Assembly: GCA_014281115.1 (NCBI GenBank)
Contig: JACONQ010000015.1
Coordinates: forward strand, 1,674,001-1,738,000
Direction of reading: 5' to 3'
Length of the DNA: 64,000 nt
Origin: Laburnicola sp. R22_1
Lineage: Eukaryota > Ascomycota > Dothideomycetes > Pleosporales > Didymosphaeriaceae
Shown one piece after another: positions 1 to 11,200 of this stretch (position 1 is the first letter of the stretch; each line of letters opens with the position of its first letter). A model generated the notes under the pieces. That model did no database searches and had not been told where the DNA came from. It worked only from the letters and a program-made list of their open reading frames with translations. Position numbers and translations under genes: made by a program.

Positions 1-611
1 TCTTGGTGTACAACAGCTTGACCCCTCGCCCGCTGCTTGTATGACGGATCGTGTTATATTCGCCCCCTTCATCGTCGCTCATGTCGTAGAACGATGCCGA
101 CGGCGATGGCGGGCTCCGAGACGACGTTGGGGAAGCCATGCGGGGCACGGCGGCTTCAAGGACGGCGAACTACCTCACAAACGACCAGAGCGGGTCAAGG
201 AGACAGGTGGGTAGGATGGATGAATAGGGACGCAGTATTAGGGCGCGCATGCATCTACGAAGTCTGAAGTGGAGGGTGCCTGCGCCTCGGTGGAGGGAGC
301 TGTCAGCGGCTTGATGACGTTCGGCGGGGCGCCGTGCAGCACAAGCACCAGGCACTAGATGGACTCTCCAGGGCTATGTATCGAACACGGGTCGAATCAC
401 ATTGCCAAGGTAGATGCGTATGCACGAGATGCTTCAAGCATCACAGATGTCATTGCTTGGTCCTGCCTCATTATCTAAATCATGTGCAACCCCTCGCCAT
501 GCCGTCGTAACGCCGTATCGCCACAGAATCGCATATGCAAGCACCATCCAACGCCTATGCCACCGATATGAAGCCTGACGAGACGCGCCGATGCTGAATG
601 ATGAAAGCCGC
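1..611. other. Intergenic stretch, no gene recognised
   Basis: Mixed-composition sequence to the left of the MSO1 stop codon. Only short overlapping reading frames occur (for example at 37-267 on plus and 434-913 on minus). They have low-complexity, arginine-rich translations and no recognisable family. It probably holds the 3' flank of MSO1 and the edge of a gene lying outside the window. Confidence 0.5.
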
Positions 612-1481
612 CTATTGCATGCGTGGCCCGCTCGGCAGGCCGACGCGTCTCCCTCCAGCCCCAGGCGGTTGGCGAGCATTGTTGTAGCCGCCGCCGCCCC
701 CAGAAGGCGCATATGCGTCGTCGCCGCCTGCCCATGGCGAGTTTGCCGACGTTTTGTAGTCGTCCCGCTGCCTGCCCCCTCCGCCAGCATAGCCGCCGCT
801 GCGGTCGTCGGGATAGGGCGGCCGTCCTCCGCCTGGCCGCTCAAAGGGACTGCGCATGCCGCCTGGCGGCGCGGGCGAGGTTGTAGGACTCGGGCTTTGC
901 GAAGAGGATGCACTCTGCGACTTGCCTGCTCCCCACAACCGTGCCTTGAGTCTGTCCTGTGCCGAGGTTCCCGAGCCGCCAGCCTGCGATGATGGCTCCG
1001 ACATGCGAAAGGACGACGCGCTCTGCTGGCTCCCGGCTCGCTGACTCGGCAGCGGCCTGCCCTGGACCTGCGGCTCTGGCGAGAGCGAGTTTCCCGGCCT
1101 CAGTCCGCCGCCTCCCCGGCCTTGAGCTCGGCGCAGCGACATGGGCTCTTGCTGTTGCTGCGGGGGCGGCTGCGAAGGCGCGTCCCAGAGGTCGCCAATG
1201 CCTCCCACTCCGCGTCCCATCTGCGGCGGTGCCGCCATCTGGCCGTACTGGCGGGTCGACGAAGAAACCATCTGGGCGGGCGCGGCCTGCGGGGCCTTGG
1301 GGTCGGGCGGCAGCCATTGCGGGAACGGCCTGCCCTTCTCTGTGTAGTATGCGCGCAGCACGCGGGCAATGTGCGAGTCGTCCTCGGTGTCGCCGTCGGT
1401 GTCGTCGGAGAGCAGCTGCCGGCGCAGCGTGTTGTAGCGCGACGTGGTGGTGGTGAGGAGGTTGTTGAGGTACGACGACAT
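612..1481 (-). CDS. MSO1: Mso1-type Sec1-binding exocytosis protein
   Basis: Single-exon gene of 289 aa. Residues 1-60 (starting MSSYLNNLLTTTTSRYNTLR, with later RVLRAYYTEKGRPFPQWLPP) match the N-terminal Sec1-binding region of fungal Mso1. The rest is a low-complexity Pro/Gln/Gly/Ser tail ending RRVGLPSGPRMQ, as is usual for the family in filamentous fungi. In yeast, Mso1 binds the SM protein Sec1 and helps SNARE-mediated vesicle fusion at the plasma membrane; the same role here is inferred from the N-terminus only. The start is fixed because the conserved block begins at the first Met. The gene diverges from the DUF7730 gene with a 383-base gap. The disordered tail is G+C rich and could hide a small intron, but none is needed to keep the frame open. 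Confidence 0.82.
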   Translation of the reverse strand: MSSYLNNLLTTTTSRYNTLRRQLLSDDTDGDTEDDSHIARVLRAYYTEKGRPFPQWLPPDPKAPQAAPAQMVSSSTRQYGQMAAPPQMGRGVGGIGDLWDAPSQPPPQQQQEPMSLRRAQGRGGGGLRPGNSLSPEPQVQGRPLPSQRAGSQQSASSFRMSEPSSQAGGSGTSAQDRLKARLWGAGKSQSASSSQSPSPTTSPAPPGGMRSPFERPGGGRPPYPDDRSGGYAGGGGRQRDDYKTSANSPWAGGDDAYAPSGGGGGYNNARQPPGAGGRRVGLPSGPRMQ

Positions 1482-1864
1482 GGTGCAGGATCCGGCCGTG
1501 CGTACCAGGCTCGCGGGCGTGTCGAGGTGGAGGCGTACAAGGGCTCGTTAGCTGTGTATGGGGTGGTCTCGGAGGGCGCGCAGCCGTGCAGGAGGCGGGT
1601 GGGTGGTTGTGGTGTACGCCAAGGTCGGGCGGGCGCTGCGGTTGCGAATTTCAACATCTGATGGGTGGCCCAAGCGAGCAACAAGCAGAAAGCCATTCAC
1701 TCTCTCCCGTCGCGCCTTCAGCCTGTTTCTCGCCAGTCGCTCGCCCGGAACCTTGATCCCGACCGCGACGCTACCTCGCCCGTCATCATGCACCGCCGTC
1801 CTTGACCTGACTACACACTGCCTGCCTTCCCACCCACCTACGTCAACCCCCCCGTCCGTCGAGT
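1482..1864. promoter_or_regulatory. Divergent intergenic region MSO1 / DUF7730
   Basis: 383 bases between two divergent start codons. The right half (about 1690-1860) is pyrimidine-rich on the plus strand (CT and CCC runs), a common feature just upstream of fungal start codons. No specific binding site could be assigned. Confidence 0.4.
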
Positions 1865-2915
1865 ATGAGCCGCCGCCGCATCGCCGTCGGCCTCGCCTGC
1901 GGACCCGTCCTGTGTTGCTGGCTTGCCTTTGCCTCGTGCTGCTGCCCGCGGCGCCTGCGACCCCGTGGCGAACGGGACGACAAGCGCCGCTTCGAGAGAC
2001 GGCAGGCCATGGCTCCGCAACCGCTGCCTGTGCGCCCGCCAGAGCGCGCTCTGAGCATCCCAACCCACGCGGGGCTGCAGGAAAACGCAGCCAGGGAGAA
2101 GGGCCAGCGCGGCATGACGCTTGGCCAGCCAGCGTCGCGCTTGATGCAGCTTCCGCTGGAGCTGAGGCAGATGGTATATCGCGCTGCCATTGGGGACGGC
2201 ACCGTGCATATGCTGCTCAAGAAGAACAAGCTGGGCCATCGGCGCTGCCAGGCGGCGTGTGCCGTCGACTGTCCGATGCATCACAGCCTGGACCTCGCCA
2301 ACATGTGGTCGCCTCTGCCTGAGCCCGTCGAAGAGCCTACAGATGGCGACATTCTTCCCCTGTTGCGGACATGTCGGCAGATGTAAGTCTTCCAGCCCAA
2401 CGCCATTGTATTGCGTACAGTGCCGGCCATTTGCTCCCAGCTAAACGACCATCAGATACTCTGAAGCAATAGGCTTTCTGTACTCCACGAACTGCTTTTC
2501 CTTCTCAGACCTAGACTGCCTTCGGTACTTCTCTAGCACCATCCTCCCGCAGCGTTGGTCCCTCGTGCAGACCCTCGATATCGAATGGTGCGTCTCCTGG
2601 CCCATCTACGACCCCTTCGCCCAAGCGCTTTTGATCTCCAATCCCGCTTTGTACCCGCCCCATGATGAGGCCACGTGGGAAGCTACCTGGCGCATCATAT
2701 CCAACATGACCAACTTGAAGTCACTAAGAGTTTCGTTGATGTACTTCGACGGGTTCCGGGATCCGGCTTGTGAAGAGAGGTTGCTCGCGCCGCTGAGGCA
2801 GGTGACACTGCCTAAGAAGTTCGAGTTGCATCTTGGTTGGGCTGGCGAAGAGATCAAGGATGCGCCATTCCAGGTGTCTCGACCTAGACCTTTGTCCGAC
2901 GATGATTGGGTATAG
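1865..2915 (+). CDS. DUF7730-family protein with N-terminal membrane segment
   Basis: Two exons, 1865-2382 and 2456-2915 (325 aa). The 73-base intron has donor GTAAGT at 2383, a branch-like CTAAAC at 2441 and acceptor CAG ending at 2455. Splicing joins LLRTCRQ to IYSEAIGFLYSTNCFSF, the conserved core of the fungal DUF7730 family. The family pattern LPLELRQMVYRAAIG is at about residue 95, and a QTLDIEW block follows in exon 2. DUF7730 proteins are abundant in Pezizomycotina and have no established function; some resemble F-box-like proteins. The first 35 residues are hydrophobic and Cys-rich (CGPVLCCWLAFASCCC), so a membrane anchor is possible. A later start at the Met near 2010 would remove it. 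The gene converges on the AlaX gene. Confidence 0.75.
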
Positions 2916-3215
2916 ACCGCACGTTATCGGTTTCTCTGCAGCGTGTTAGCCCAGCGCACGTTATAAACAGGCCGACTGTCGAGAATTAATCATCCCGTTA
3001 TAGATATGCGCATCCTAGCCAAGTCTGCCGGATACACGCGGCACACGACTCATGCATGGATGATAATTAGAGATCATAGCCGATGACTATATTGTAAGAT
3101 AACCAGTACATAAAAAGTCCAGCTTTTACTACAAACCAACCAAAAGCCGAAAAGCTTTTCCATGAACAAATGCAGGAGCAACGTCCTACATCTTCCCTGC
3201 CTGACCCCCCGCCCA
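2916..3215. other. Convergent intergenic region
   Basis: 300 bases between two converging genes; it must hold both 3' ends. There are AT-rich stretches with AATAAT- and ATAAAAA-like motifs (about 2985-3120) but no gene. Confidence 0.4.
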
Positions 3216-4072
3216 TCACGCATCCTCCACATTATACCCCACCTTCGTTATCCCTTTCTGCCTCCTAATACTCCTCACCACCACGCGCCCCAGCTCCTTC
3301 AACGACCCAACATGCGTCCCCCCACACGGATAACTCCCCAACCCCCAATATCCACAACCCTCACCTCTTCCGCGCCCTCAATCGCCGCCCCCTCCACCCC
3401 ATCAATACACCTCCGCCTCGCCTCCGCCTCACTCCAAAAGTGTATATGGACAGATAAATCCCGCGCCACCAACTCATCCACCTTCGCCTGCACAGCTTCC
3501 TTCTTCTCCCCCGGAATAAGCCCCACGTGTTCCACCAGCGCAGCGCCCGGGTAATGACTCGCCTTCCCGCCTCTAAGCGGGCCATCTAGCACGCCTGAAA
3601 CGCTTAACAGATGGATCGCTAATCCGACTACGTGCCCCGCGGTGTGCAGCCGCGAATGCAGCACCCGCGTCGCGACGTCGATGCACTGCTCGACTTCCAG
3701 CCCGACTTCTTGCGCGCTCAGCACGACGTCCGGGGGCTCGAAGACGCCCATGTGCAAAATCGCGGGCGTTGACTCGATCTTGCGGACCTGGCGGACGCTG
3801 AATTTGGGATCGAGGCCGGATGCCGTGGGGGTGGTGAGCGTTATGCTGCCCGTGTCGGAGGGCTGGCCGCCGCCTTGGGCGTGGAAAATGGTGGAGGGTG
3901 TGGTTAGGATGTATGCTTCGGCTTCGACTTCTCCTTCCTGCTGGGGGGGTTTGAAGAACGATTGGTGGGAGGGGGGGAGCGAGGTGAGCGGGGATATGGA
4001 TGTTAGGGTGGTGGTGTGCGTGCAGAGGGTTCCGTCTTTTTGGTAGAGGGGTTCGGTTTTTGGGTCCGTCAT
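3216..4072 (-). pseudogene. AlaX-type alanyl-tRNA editing protein, one-base frameshift near the C-terminus
   Basis: The open frame 4072-3299 (257 aa) carries the editing domain of the AlaX/ThrRS second-additional-domain family. It has TIFHAQGGGQPSDTG at about 61-75 and the HxxxH zinc motif at His143 and His147 (RLHTAGHVVG). These enzymes hydrolyse Ser or Gly mischarged on tRNA-Ala. In this frame the protein ends GGWGVIRVGGRMLGR and lacks the second metal motif. In the neighbouring frame from about 3340 down to a TGA at 3216-3218 the missing part is present: LGSYPCGGTHVGSLKELG, then a normal family C-terminus ending KVGYNVEDA. The frames would join if the five-C run at 3342-3346 had one more C. 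The conserved block runs across the break with no plausible intron. So it is either a real one-base loss (pseudogene) or a homopolymer sequencing error over an intact gene of about 285 aa. Confidence 0.75.
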
Positions 4073-4606
4073 GTTTTCTTTCTTTCTTGAGGGCGGAGGT
4101 TCTGGCGCTCTGGGGAGGTTTTTGTATGGATGGACGAGAGTGGTTCAGAAATTTGGCTACACGGTATGTTTGGATGACGGTGCCAAGTGGAGGTGCACGC
4201 ATGTGCCGATATACGTGAAGTGGCTGGTTAGAGGTTTGGTTACCGTTGAGGCATATATTCCATGTTATGAAACAGAACCTTCGAGACGTCATGTCATTAT
4301 GGTTGTGATCGCGCCCTACACTAGAGTGCAAGGATTAAGCTAGTCTAATTAGGCAGGTGCTCGACGCTGATGCTAAGAATGGATCGCTTTGAGGACCTAT
4401 CGTGGTCGCAAACTGGGCAGCATTGGTCGTCGTAAACCTAACATGAGGCAGAAGTGACTTGAACACGTTTGGTTTGTATTTATGGTGCGGGCGCGAGGAT
4501 ATACATATAGATGTCGGTCATCCATCTGAGAGTCCACCGCTGCACAGCTGGTATCATATATCAAGGGGACTAAACACCCAAGCCACCAACAGTCACACTA
4601 CCACCT
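4073..4606. other. Intergenic, upstream of AlaX and downstream of CSE1
   Basis: 534 bases. Both flanking genes are on the minus strand, so this is the AlaX promoter plus the CSE1 3' flank. The reading frames here (for example 4071-4343 on plus) are not conserved-looking. No RNA gene was seen. Confidence 0.4.
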
Positions 4607-7600
4607 CTACTGTAAATACTCCTCCAAAGCCTTTCTCGTGTCCGGTGTCAGCCTCTCCTGCACCAACGTCACGATCTTGCCATTGTGCCTCGTGTTGGCC
4701 TCTTTAAGATACTGACCCACCCAAGCCTTGACGTCCGTGATCTCCGGAAATGGGTCCTTGAGTGGCTTCTTGCAGGTGTTAAGCTGTGTGAACCCGACAC
4801 CAAAGCCGAGCTCGTCGACATCTGCATCGGGAATAAAATCGTTATCTCGCTGATATACCGGCGGGTTGACAAGCAGCTCGATAAGCCGCTGCGTGGTGAG
4901 GTTCCACCCCTTGGGGTACCGGTGGACGAAGGCTTCCGAATCCGTGAGGGTCTTGGTGAAGGAGACAACAGCAGTCTTACGGTCAAGCGGGCGGAGTAGT
5001 TGTGGGGTGCCGGGAAGAATCACTGTGAGGTAAATACCTTTGAACACGCTGTTGTACGTTAGTATGGAGCCATGACAGTGATAGGCAAATACTCACTCGT
5101 GTTGGACTTGATCAGTGACAGCGATGAAATAGTCGGCACCCATTCCCTTATCTTTCCTAGCGGAGATGAAGTGGTAAAAGGCGATGAAGCGCTGGGTGAA
5201 CTGTTCCGTCTTCATGCTAGACAGTCGTGTGATCATAAGTTGGAGGACAGTGGGTAAGTAGCGTTCAAGTTCTGCGAGTGGGACAGAGGCAATAATGGCT
5301 TCGATGAGGTCGAAAGCGTAGACCTCATGAGCTTTAGATGACACAAGCTTCTGGAAGATGCCCAGTATCGGTTCTAATTGGTTTTTCGCAACGATGCCCT
5401 GAACGTTGCGAGGAATCATAGCTGTAAGCAAGCGGACCAAAGCTGGGACGTTGCCTCGCGACTCCCACACACTGGGTAGGATGACAACCCCGAAGAGATT
5501 TTGATAGTAATCAATCAACTCTCCGGAGGGATTCGCCTCCAGCAACGCGGCGAAGAGCTGGAAGACGTAGGGTGCGAATTCTTCGACATTCTCGCCCAAA
5601 ATGGCCTGGAATGGATCGGCGAGCTTGCTCTCGAACAACTTGCTGTGTGTAGGAGCAGCGAACCGGATCAACGCACCCATGGCCTCGAACAAGAAGTACT
5701 GGAATCGAGGATTACTAGGGTTATGCCGTATGATCTTGAGTATGTTGACGAAATAGGTGAGAACCAAGTCATCTATCGGCAATACGCCATCCCGAATGAA
5801 TATGAGAACGCGCATGACACACTTCATGAGGAACTCATTTTCTTGAATCTTTTCAGGCGCCGAATCCTTGGTAATGAGTTTGAACAAATGGCCCAGCAAG
5901 TCTTTTGATACAGCGACAACCTGGGCTCTGGGGATAATGGGTTCTTGGTTCGAATCCACCATGTACAGAGCGCGCTCCACGGCGATGGCGGCGTACGTGT
6001 GGACCACGTAGTTTGAGTTCCCCAGATGATTAACGAGCAGGGGGAATGCGGCGCGCCAGAGATCAGGCGAGAGCTGGCTGCGGAAGTTGTACAGAAACTT
6101 GATAGAGTCCACCTTCAAGATGGTAGTCGCGCCTTCTCCTTCTAGATCAGTAGCAATGTGGTTCTGGAAGAAGCTCATAATGTCGACATGGGGGTTCGTG
6201 CTTATCACACCCTGCCCCGCGGTAGCGGTTCCTAGCGCACCAATGGCGGAGAAGAGGTATACAGCGGTGTCCTTGGACTTCCATTTGTCCGTGGGGTTAT
6301 TTGCATAGTCTTGGAGGTAGAGGGTAATGTACGTCTGGGCGGTGCTCGTCACGAGTTCCTGGTAGCGTTGCATGAGAGCGCGGATGAAGTTGGTGGCAGC
6401 GCGTCGCCTTGTGTCGTTATCGGAGCCCTCTAGATCTCTTCTGATGAACTCGATGGGCTCATCTTCGAAGAGCTCAACGTCAGACTCGCGCAATGTCAAG
6501 TTGGGCAAGATGATCTTTTCTATGATCTGCACGAGTACCTCGTGGTTGTTAAACGACTCGGCATGGTGGGTAGTTGCCACGCTCGTAAGGAACTGTAGCG
6601 CCTTGCTGACGAGGATGTCGTACTTGGTCTCCAGGCCCACCGACATGAGGAAGGTCCATGTCGACTCAACAAACTGGGGCAAATGGGCACCGAAGACATC
6701 CTCGTACTTTTGCACGTAAAGCATCAGCACCTCGAATATGCCCGCCTTCACATATTCCAACACGCCCGACTCGTCGTCGTCGTCTGTGTGTAAGGCAGGA
6801 TTGTCATAGACGAGGTATTTGTGCAACAAGGGGAGGATGCCGGTGATGTTGTCTTCGAATACCGGAGGCAAGTCCTGGCAGGACAGGTCGTAGAAGATCT
6901 TGACGAGCAGATCGAGCGTCGTGAAGGCGCCTTTCAGCGCCTCTGGGTTGTTCTGCGACTGTGTAATCAGGGCGTCGGTGTGCTGGAGCTGCTGCAGAAA
7001 CGAGTCGCCGAATTTGTTCACGACGTGGTTGATTTCGGTGAAGAGGTCGTCGGAGCGGAAGAGCGGGCGCCATCGCTTGAAGATGGAATGGGCGACGCGC
7101 AGCACGCCATTGTTCACCGTGGTGTTGTCGGGCGTCAGCCTGGATTTGAGGTCGTCGATCAGCGTATCCCAGCGCTTCCAGAAGTCGCTGTCTGCGATGA
7201 CGCTGATGGCCTCGCCGAGCTGAGACTGCAGGTTCGGCGGCACAGAAACCATCAGGCCAATCAGTTCGCGCTTGATGGCCGCCACCTCGTGCTCGGGCAG
7301 CAGATAGGCGCCATTCTCATCGACCCAGTGTCGCTTGATGAGGTTCTTGAAGTACAACGCGCTCGCAAGGCGGACGGTCGGGGGGAACGAGTCGCCGGCG
7401 ACGAGCTGGAGGAGGGCGAGCGAGAAGGCCGGCTTGGACTGCTCCTGGGCGATGGCCGCCTCGGCTGCGCAAGTCAGCTCCTGGCCAGGACGAGGCAACT
7501 GAGCGCTCTGCCGCAGGAAAGGCAGGGCATGGCGGGGCATAACCAGAGAAGCAGACAGACCACGTACCTTGTTTATTCTGGCGGGAATCCAAGCTGGCCT

Positions 7601-7637
7601 CGAGCAGCGCGGGGAGCGTCGAGAAGTCGGCGGCCAT
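4607..7637 (-). CDS. CSE1: Exportin-2 (importin-alpha re-exporter) Cse1
   Basis: Three exons on the minus strand: 7637-7568, 7464-5097 and 5048-4607, giving 959 aa, close to yeast Cse1 (960). Exon 1 encodes MAADFSTLPALLEASLDSRQ. Intron 1 (7567-7465, 103 bases) has donor GTACGT and acceptor GCAG and joins NKQ to AEAAIAQEQSKPAF. Intron 2 (5096-5049, 48 bases) has donor GTGAGT, branch ACTAACG and acceptor ACAG and joins DQVQH to DVFKGIYLTVI. An importin-beta N-terminal (IBN) domain covers about residues 20-100 and the remainder is HEAT-type helical repeat with the Cse1 central and C-terminal domains. Cse1, with Ran-GTP, returns importin-alpha from nucleus to cytoplasm and is essential in yeast. 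No damage is seen. It shares a divergent promoter with the TSC2 gene. Confidence 0.95.
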
Positions 7638-7848
7638 TGTGGCGGGCGGCGCACCGGCGGGTGTGAGGGGGTGGGCGCGAGGGGGTGGGTTGCGGCGGGC
7701 GACACTGGACGGGTGCTGGGTGAGGTGCAGGGCCACAATGTTTTGCTGCAGCTGCGGGTCGGCGCGCGCGGAGCAGCAGGCGGCGCGTGCGCCTTCCCCA
7801 GATTTCGTGCTTTTCGACGCCTTCGCCGCTGCCGTCGTCGTCCCCATG

Positions 7849-7903
7849 ACCCACAGTCCCCCCGGAGTCGTCACCCACAGTCCCCCCGGAGTCGTCACCC
7901 ACA
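7849..7903. repeat. 24-bp tandem repeat, 2.3 copies
   Basis: Units start ACCCACAGTCCCCCCGGAGT at 7849-7872 and 7873-7896, identical to each other, with a partial third copy to 7903. They lie in the CSE1-TSC2 promoter region, about 210 bases upstream of the CSE1 start. Confidence 0.9.
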
Positions 7904-8091
7904 CAGGGCCACACTGCCTATCGCCCGCTACGCCGCCCTTGGCCTGTCCCGTGTGTGCAGTTGCCTCGCACCCCGTCTGTCGCCCTCGCCGCCCCCACGC
8001 ACGACGCCCTCGCCCACGCCCTCACCCGCGCCCTCACCGTCGTCATGAGCGCCCAGCATGCCTAGATGCCGCCGCTCCCAGCGCTGCCCTG

Positions 8092-8181
8092 CCCGTTGCC
8101 TGTCTGCCCGTTCCTCGAATCATCCTGCCAGCGCCCGGCCCGTTGTCTGTCTGCCCGTTCCTCGAAGCATCCTGCCAGCGC
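8092..8181. repeat. 47-bp-period direct repeat, two 43-bp units
   Basis: Units at 8092-8134 and 8139-8181 share the core CTGTCTGCCCGTTCCTCGAA and CATCCTGCCAGCGC with only a few mismatches. The repeat ends 70 bases before the TSC2 start, so it may belong to the promoter or 5' leader. Confidence 0.85.
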
Positions 8182-8251
8182 TCATGAGTGACTCGAGGCT
8201 GCCCTCTCGCCCCCGTAGCCGACGCCGCCCGTCCAGCACGCCGCAAAACAC

Positions 8252-11200
8252 ATGTCTCCGCCCGCCGACCATGGCCCGCGCACGCCCGACCGCCGCTCCT
8301 CCTCCTCCGCGCTCCTGGGCGCCTTCCGCTCGCTCACGGGCGGCCGTCTAAAGAGCCCCACCCCACCCCCGTCGGCCCCGTCGGCCACGTACACGCCCGC
8401 ACGCTCGTCTTCCCTCGCCGAGTCGCTGGCCAGTCCCACAGCCTCGTCTGCCGACGGCTCGCTGAAGCGCATAAGCGCGCAAATCGGCCCCAAACATGCG
8501 CGCCCGGTGCTGGGAGGACCGCCAGAGCTGGACGGCTTCGTCGAGCAGCTGGACCGGAAGCGTCCGTTTCCGGAAAGGGCCGTGGCCGTGGACAGCATCT
8601 GCAACATCCTGGACGAGTACATGGTAGAGAACGTGCTCCATCTGTGGTCTCGCGCGAGCGACATGCTTCTGCCAGAGCAGCCCGACGACGTGGCCGAGTC
8701 CGGCTACAGGCTGCTCCGACACTGTGTCGGCCTCCCTAAGCTGAGTGTTCTCGAGCGCAACGTCCTCTTCGACGCCGCCTCGCTGCGCAAGAACGACCGC
8801 AGCTTTGACAAGCGCCTCGACATCGTTGCCGCCCTAACCAAGCGCGGTCGCAATGTGCAGGCTTGTGAATCGTCCCTCGCCCACTTCATCTTGACGTCCT
8901 TAGATGCCTGTTTCAAGCAGAGCGTTGATGCATACCGTGCGTCGCGCAAAGCAGGTGGGAGCAAGAAGAGCGCCGAACCCATTCCAGAGCTGGAAAACCT
9001 GGCCCAGCTTTTCCAGTACACCATCGATGTCTGCAAATTCAACTCCAAGGTGTTTAGCGATGATGACCTCGAACTCTTACTCAGCAAGGTTGTGACGATA
9101 TGTCAAGAGACCACGCAATCCTCCGATATTGAAAATGCCATCAGACTGTTCAATACCGTCATTACCTACGGCCACCTTCCAAAACCCTCCTTGCGACCGT
9201 GCTTAGAGGTGCTGTGTGCCGTCCACCGCCAACTACCCAGCCTCCAGGACCAGACGTGGCACGCATTGGCCAACCTCTTCAAGTCGCATGTCGGCCAGGT
9301 CGCCGTATCTGCTCTCCTCCGCGTTCTGTCTGACGGACCCGTGCGGAAGAATCGCGAGTCGAGTGCATACAGGGGAACCATTCAGGTTCTGCAGCAACTT
9401 TTGCTGGAAAACGGGCGAAACGGGCTTCCTGTCGTCCCAATGCCGTTATTGTTTTCCGCATTGAAAGCTTCTATACAGCAACCACACAAAACGCAAGAAG
9501 AGTATGTCATCAAGGTCGTGGACGCCATTCTGGCAGATGATTCGCTCAGAGACCTGTTGCTTTCAGAGGTGGATTGGACTGAGCTGCTAGACATTATTCA
9601 AACTTGCGCTGAGCGGGCCGACGAACGTATACGAGCTCAGTCAGAGAGGTCCACAGATGAGAGGGCGGCTCCCACAAATGCATCGGTATCTCGCAACACT
9701 GTGACAAACGGGGCCAGCTCGGTTGCCTCCAATGGTGATGGTGACGGCGAGGCCATCTCGAACCTTGATTTGGCTGCACCTACCCCTCGACTAGAGGTCG
9801 CGTCGCGCCACTCCGAGGATAGAATCTTCAAGGTGCTCAGCAAATTAGACAACCTCAGCGAACATCTCGACTTTGTACAGAAAGATGCCGTCATGGAGCT
9901 TTCCATGCGCCTTGCCCACCGATTAAGCGACTCGACTGCCGAAAATGTCATCAACTATTACGTCGATGAGCGGTATCTACATCCCTCAAACGGGAACTGG
10001 CTTGAAGCCTGCCGTAGCATGGTCTCTGGGCTCATCAAAGATAGCACTAGACCCCGTTCGCTTCGTATTATGGCTATCAGAGCGTTACGTGAAACATACA
10101 ACACAGTAGAGATGTTATGTGCGAGCGATGCGGTTCTGCAGTGTGGAGCACTCCTACTGAACAACATCGATGCGGAAGAGGATGTATCCGTTTTGCACGA
10201 ACTAGTCGACTTTGCCGTCCACGTCGCTGATCGAGCGTCATTTGCAAGTTTCCCGGATACAGTAGAGCTGTTAAAGAGACGGATGCAGCGGACTGCGCTG
10301 TCGCAGAATTATTCAGGCGTATCCACGGCGTCTTTGTCTTCCTCTTTCCAGTTGGACACTGACAGAGTATTGGGTTCTCCTTGTAATGTGATTGCGACGG
10401 CATTTGTGCGCCTGTTCATCCGGAGCGTTAAGCAATCTGCCCGTAAAACACGCCTTCTCTATGAGACATTGCGTCATGTCGTGGGCTCCGAACGGTACGA
10501 GAGCGATGCGCGGCTTACGGTGCTACGACTTCTTTTCCGGCTGCGCGCAGATTCCGCTCATGCTCTTTACGTCAGTTGTTCTTCTGAAGGTGAGAGTCTT
10601 GCAGCAGTTCTGTGCAGGACCGAGGAAACAGCCACCACCATCTCCACGAAAGAAGACACGGTAGCACCCGACCAATCTCGACATGAGGAACAGTCGCCTT
10701 CCCGCGACCACCGCAAAGTTTCTGGGGGCCCATTTCCTTCGCTTATTAGGCACTCCAGTCGCCACCATACTACAACTGGACGCGTGTCCAAACCCGTTCC
10801 GCCCTTGTGGATGTATCCCGGCCCAAAGGGCCTCCCAGAGGAGCCATCATCTGATGTCAGTCGGGTCGTCTTCTCTCATGTCGATCCTGAGCATTACCCA
10901 CTCAGCGAGGATATTCTCGACATGGAGGTTACGTTGTGGCTCGAGCTTGCCATCTCTATACTTCAAAAATCATCGGATTGGGAAGTGTACAGTTATGTGC
11001 TGGTTCATTTGGGGCCGCAACTGTCCAACCAGTCTCTGGTGCGTAGCTGCGTACTCCAGTTGAAAATGCTGCGGAATGTCATTTGTGAGCAGATTCGAAA
11101 TTCTTCCTTTCAAGAACCTCCATCTCACACACTTCTTAAAAAGGCAGATGTTGCCGTGTGCCTGATCCACATTCTCACAGTATTGATAAGCTACCATGAC

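Larger units (their letters stand above)
7638..8251. promoter_or_regulatory. Shared divergent promoter of CSE1 and TSC2
   Basis: 614 C-rich bases between the two start codons. It contains two separate short tandem repeats (7849-7903 and 8092-8181, listed separately) and long CCGCCC-type runs. No TATA box is evident. Reading frames through it are low complexity and are not called. Confidence 0.5.

Noticed and set aside
612..1696. Several long plus and minus frames overlapping MSO1 (for example 959-1456, 1122-1661, 1100-1696)
   Set aside because: Shadows of a G+C-rich, repetitive coding region; their translations are Arg/Ala-rich with no family signal, while the MSO1 N-terminus is clearly conserved.
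6821..7666. 281-aa plus-strand frame opposite CSE1
   Set aside because: Antisense shadow; the CSE1 frame on minus matches its family along the full length, and this one matches nothing.
5093..7738. The 881-aa minus frame read as one exon with start upstream of 7637
   Set aside because: Its first 90 residues come from the promoter and intron 1; using the splice at 7567/7465 gives the normal Cse1 start.
7849..8181. CRISPR-like direct repeats
   Set aside because: Two or three units without regular unique spacers, in a eukaryotic promoter; simple tandem repeats explain them.
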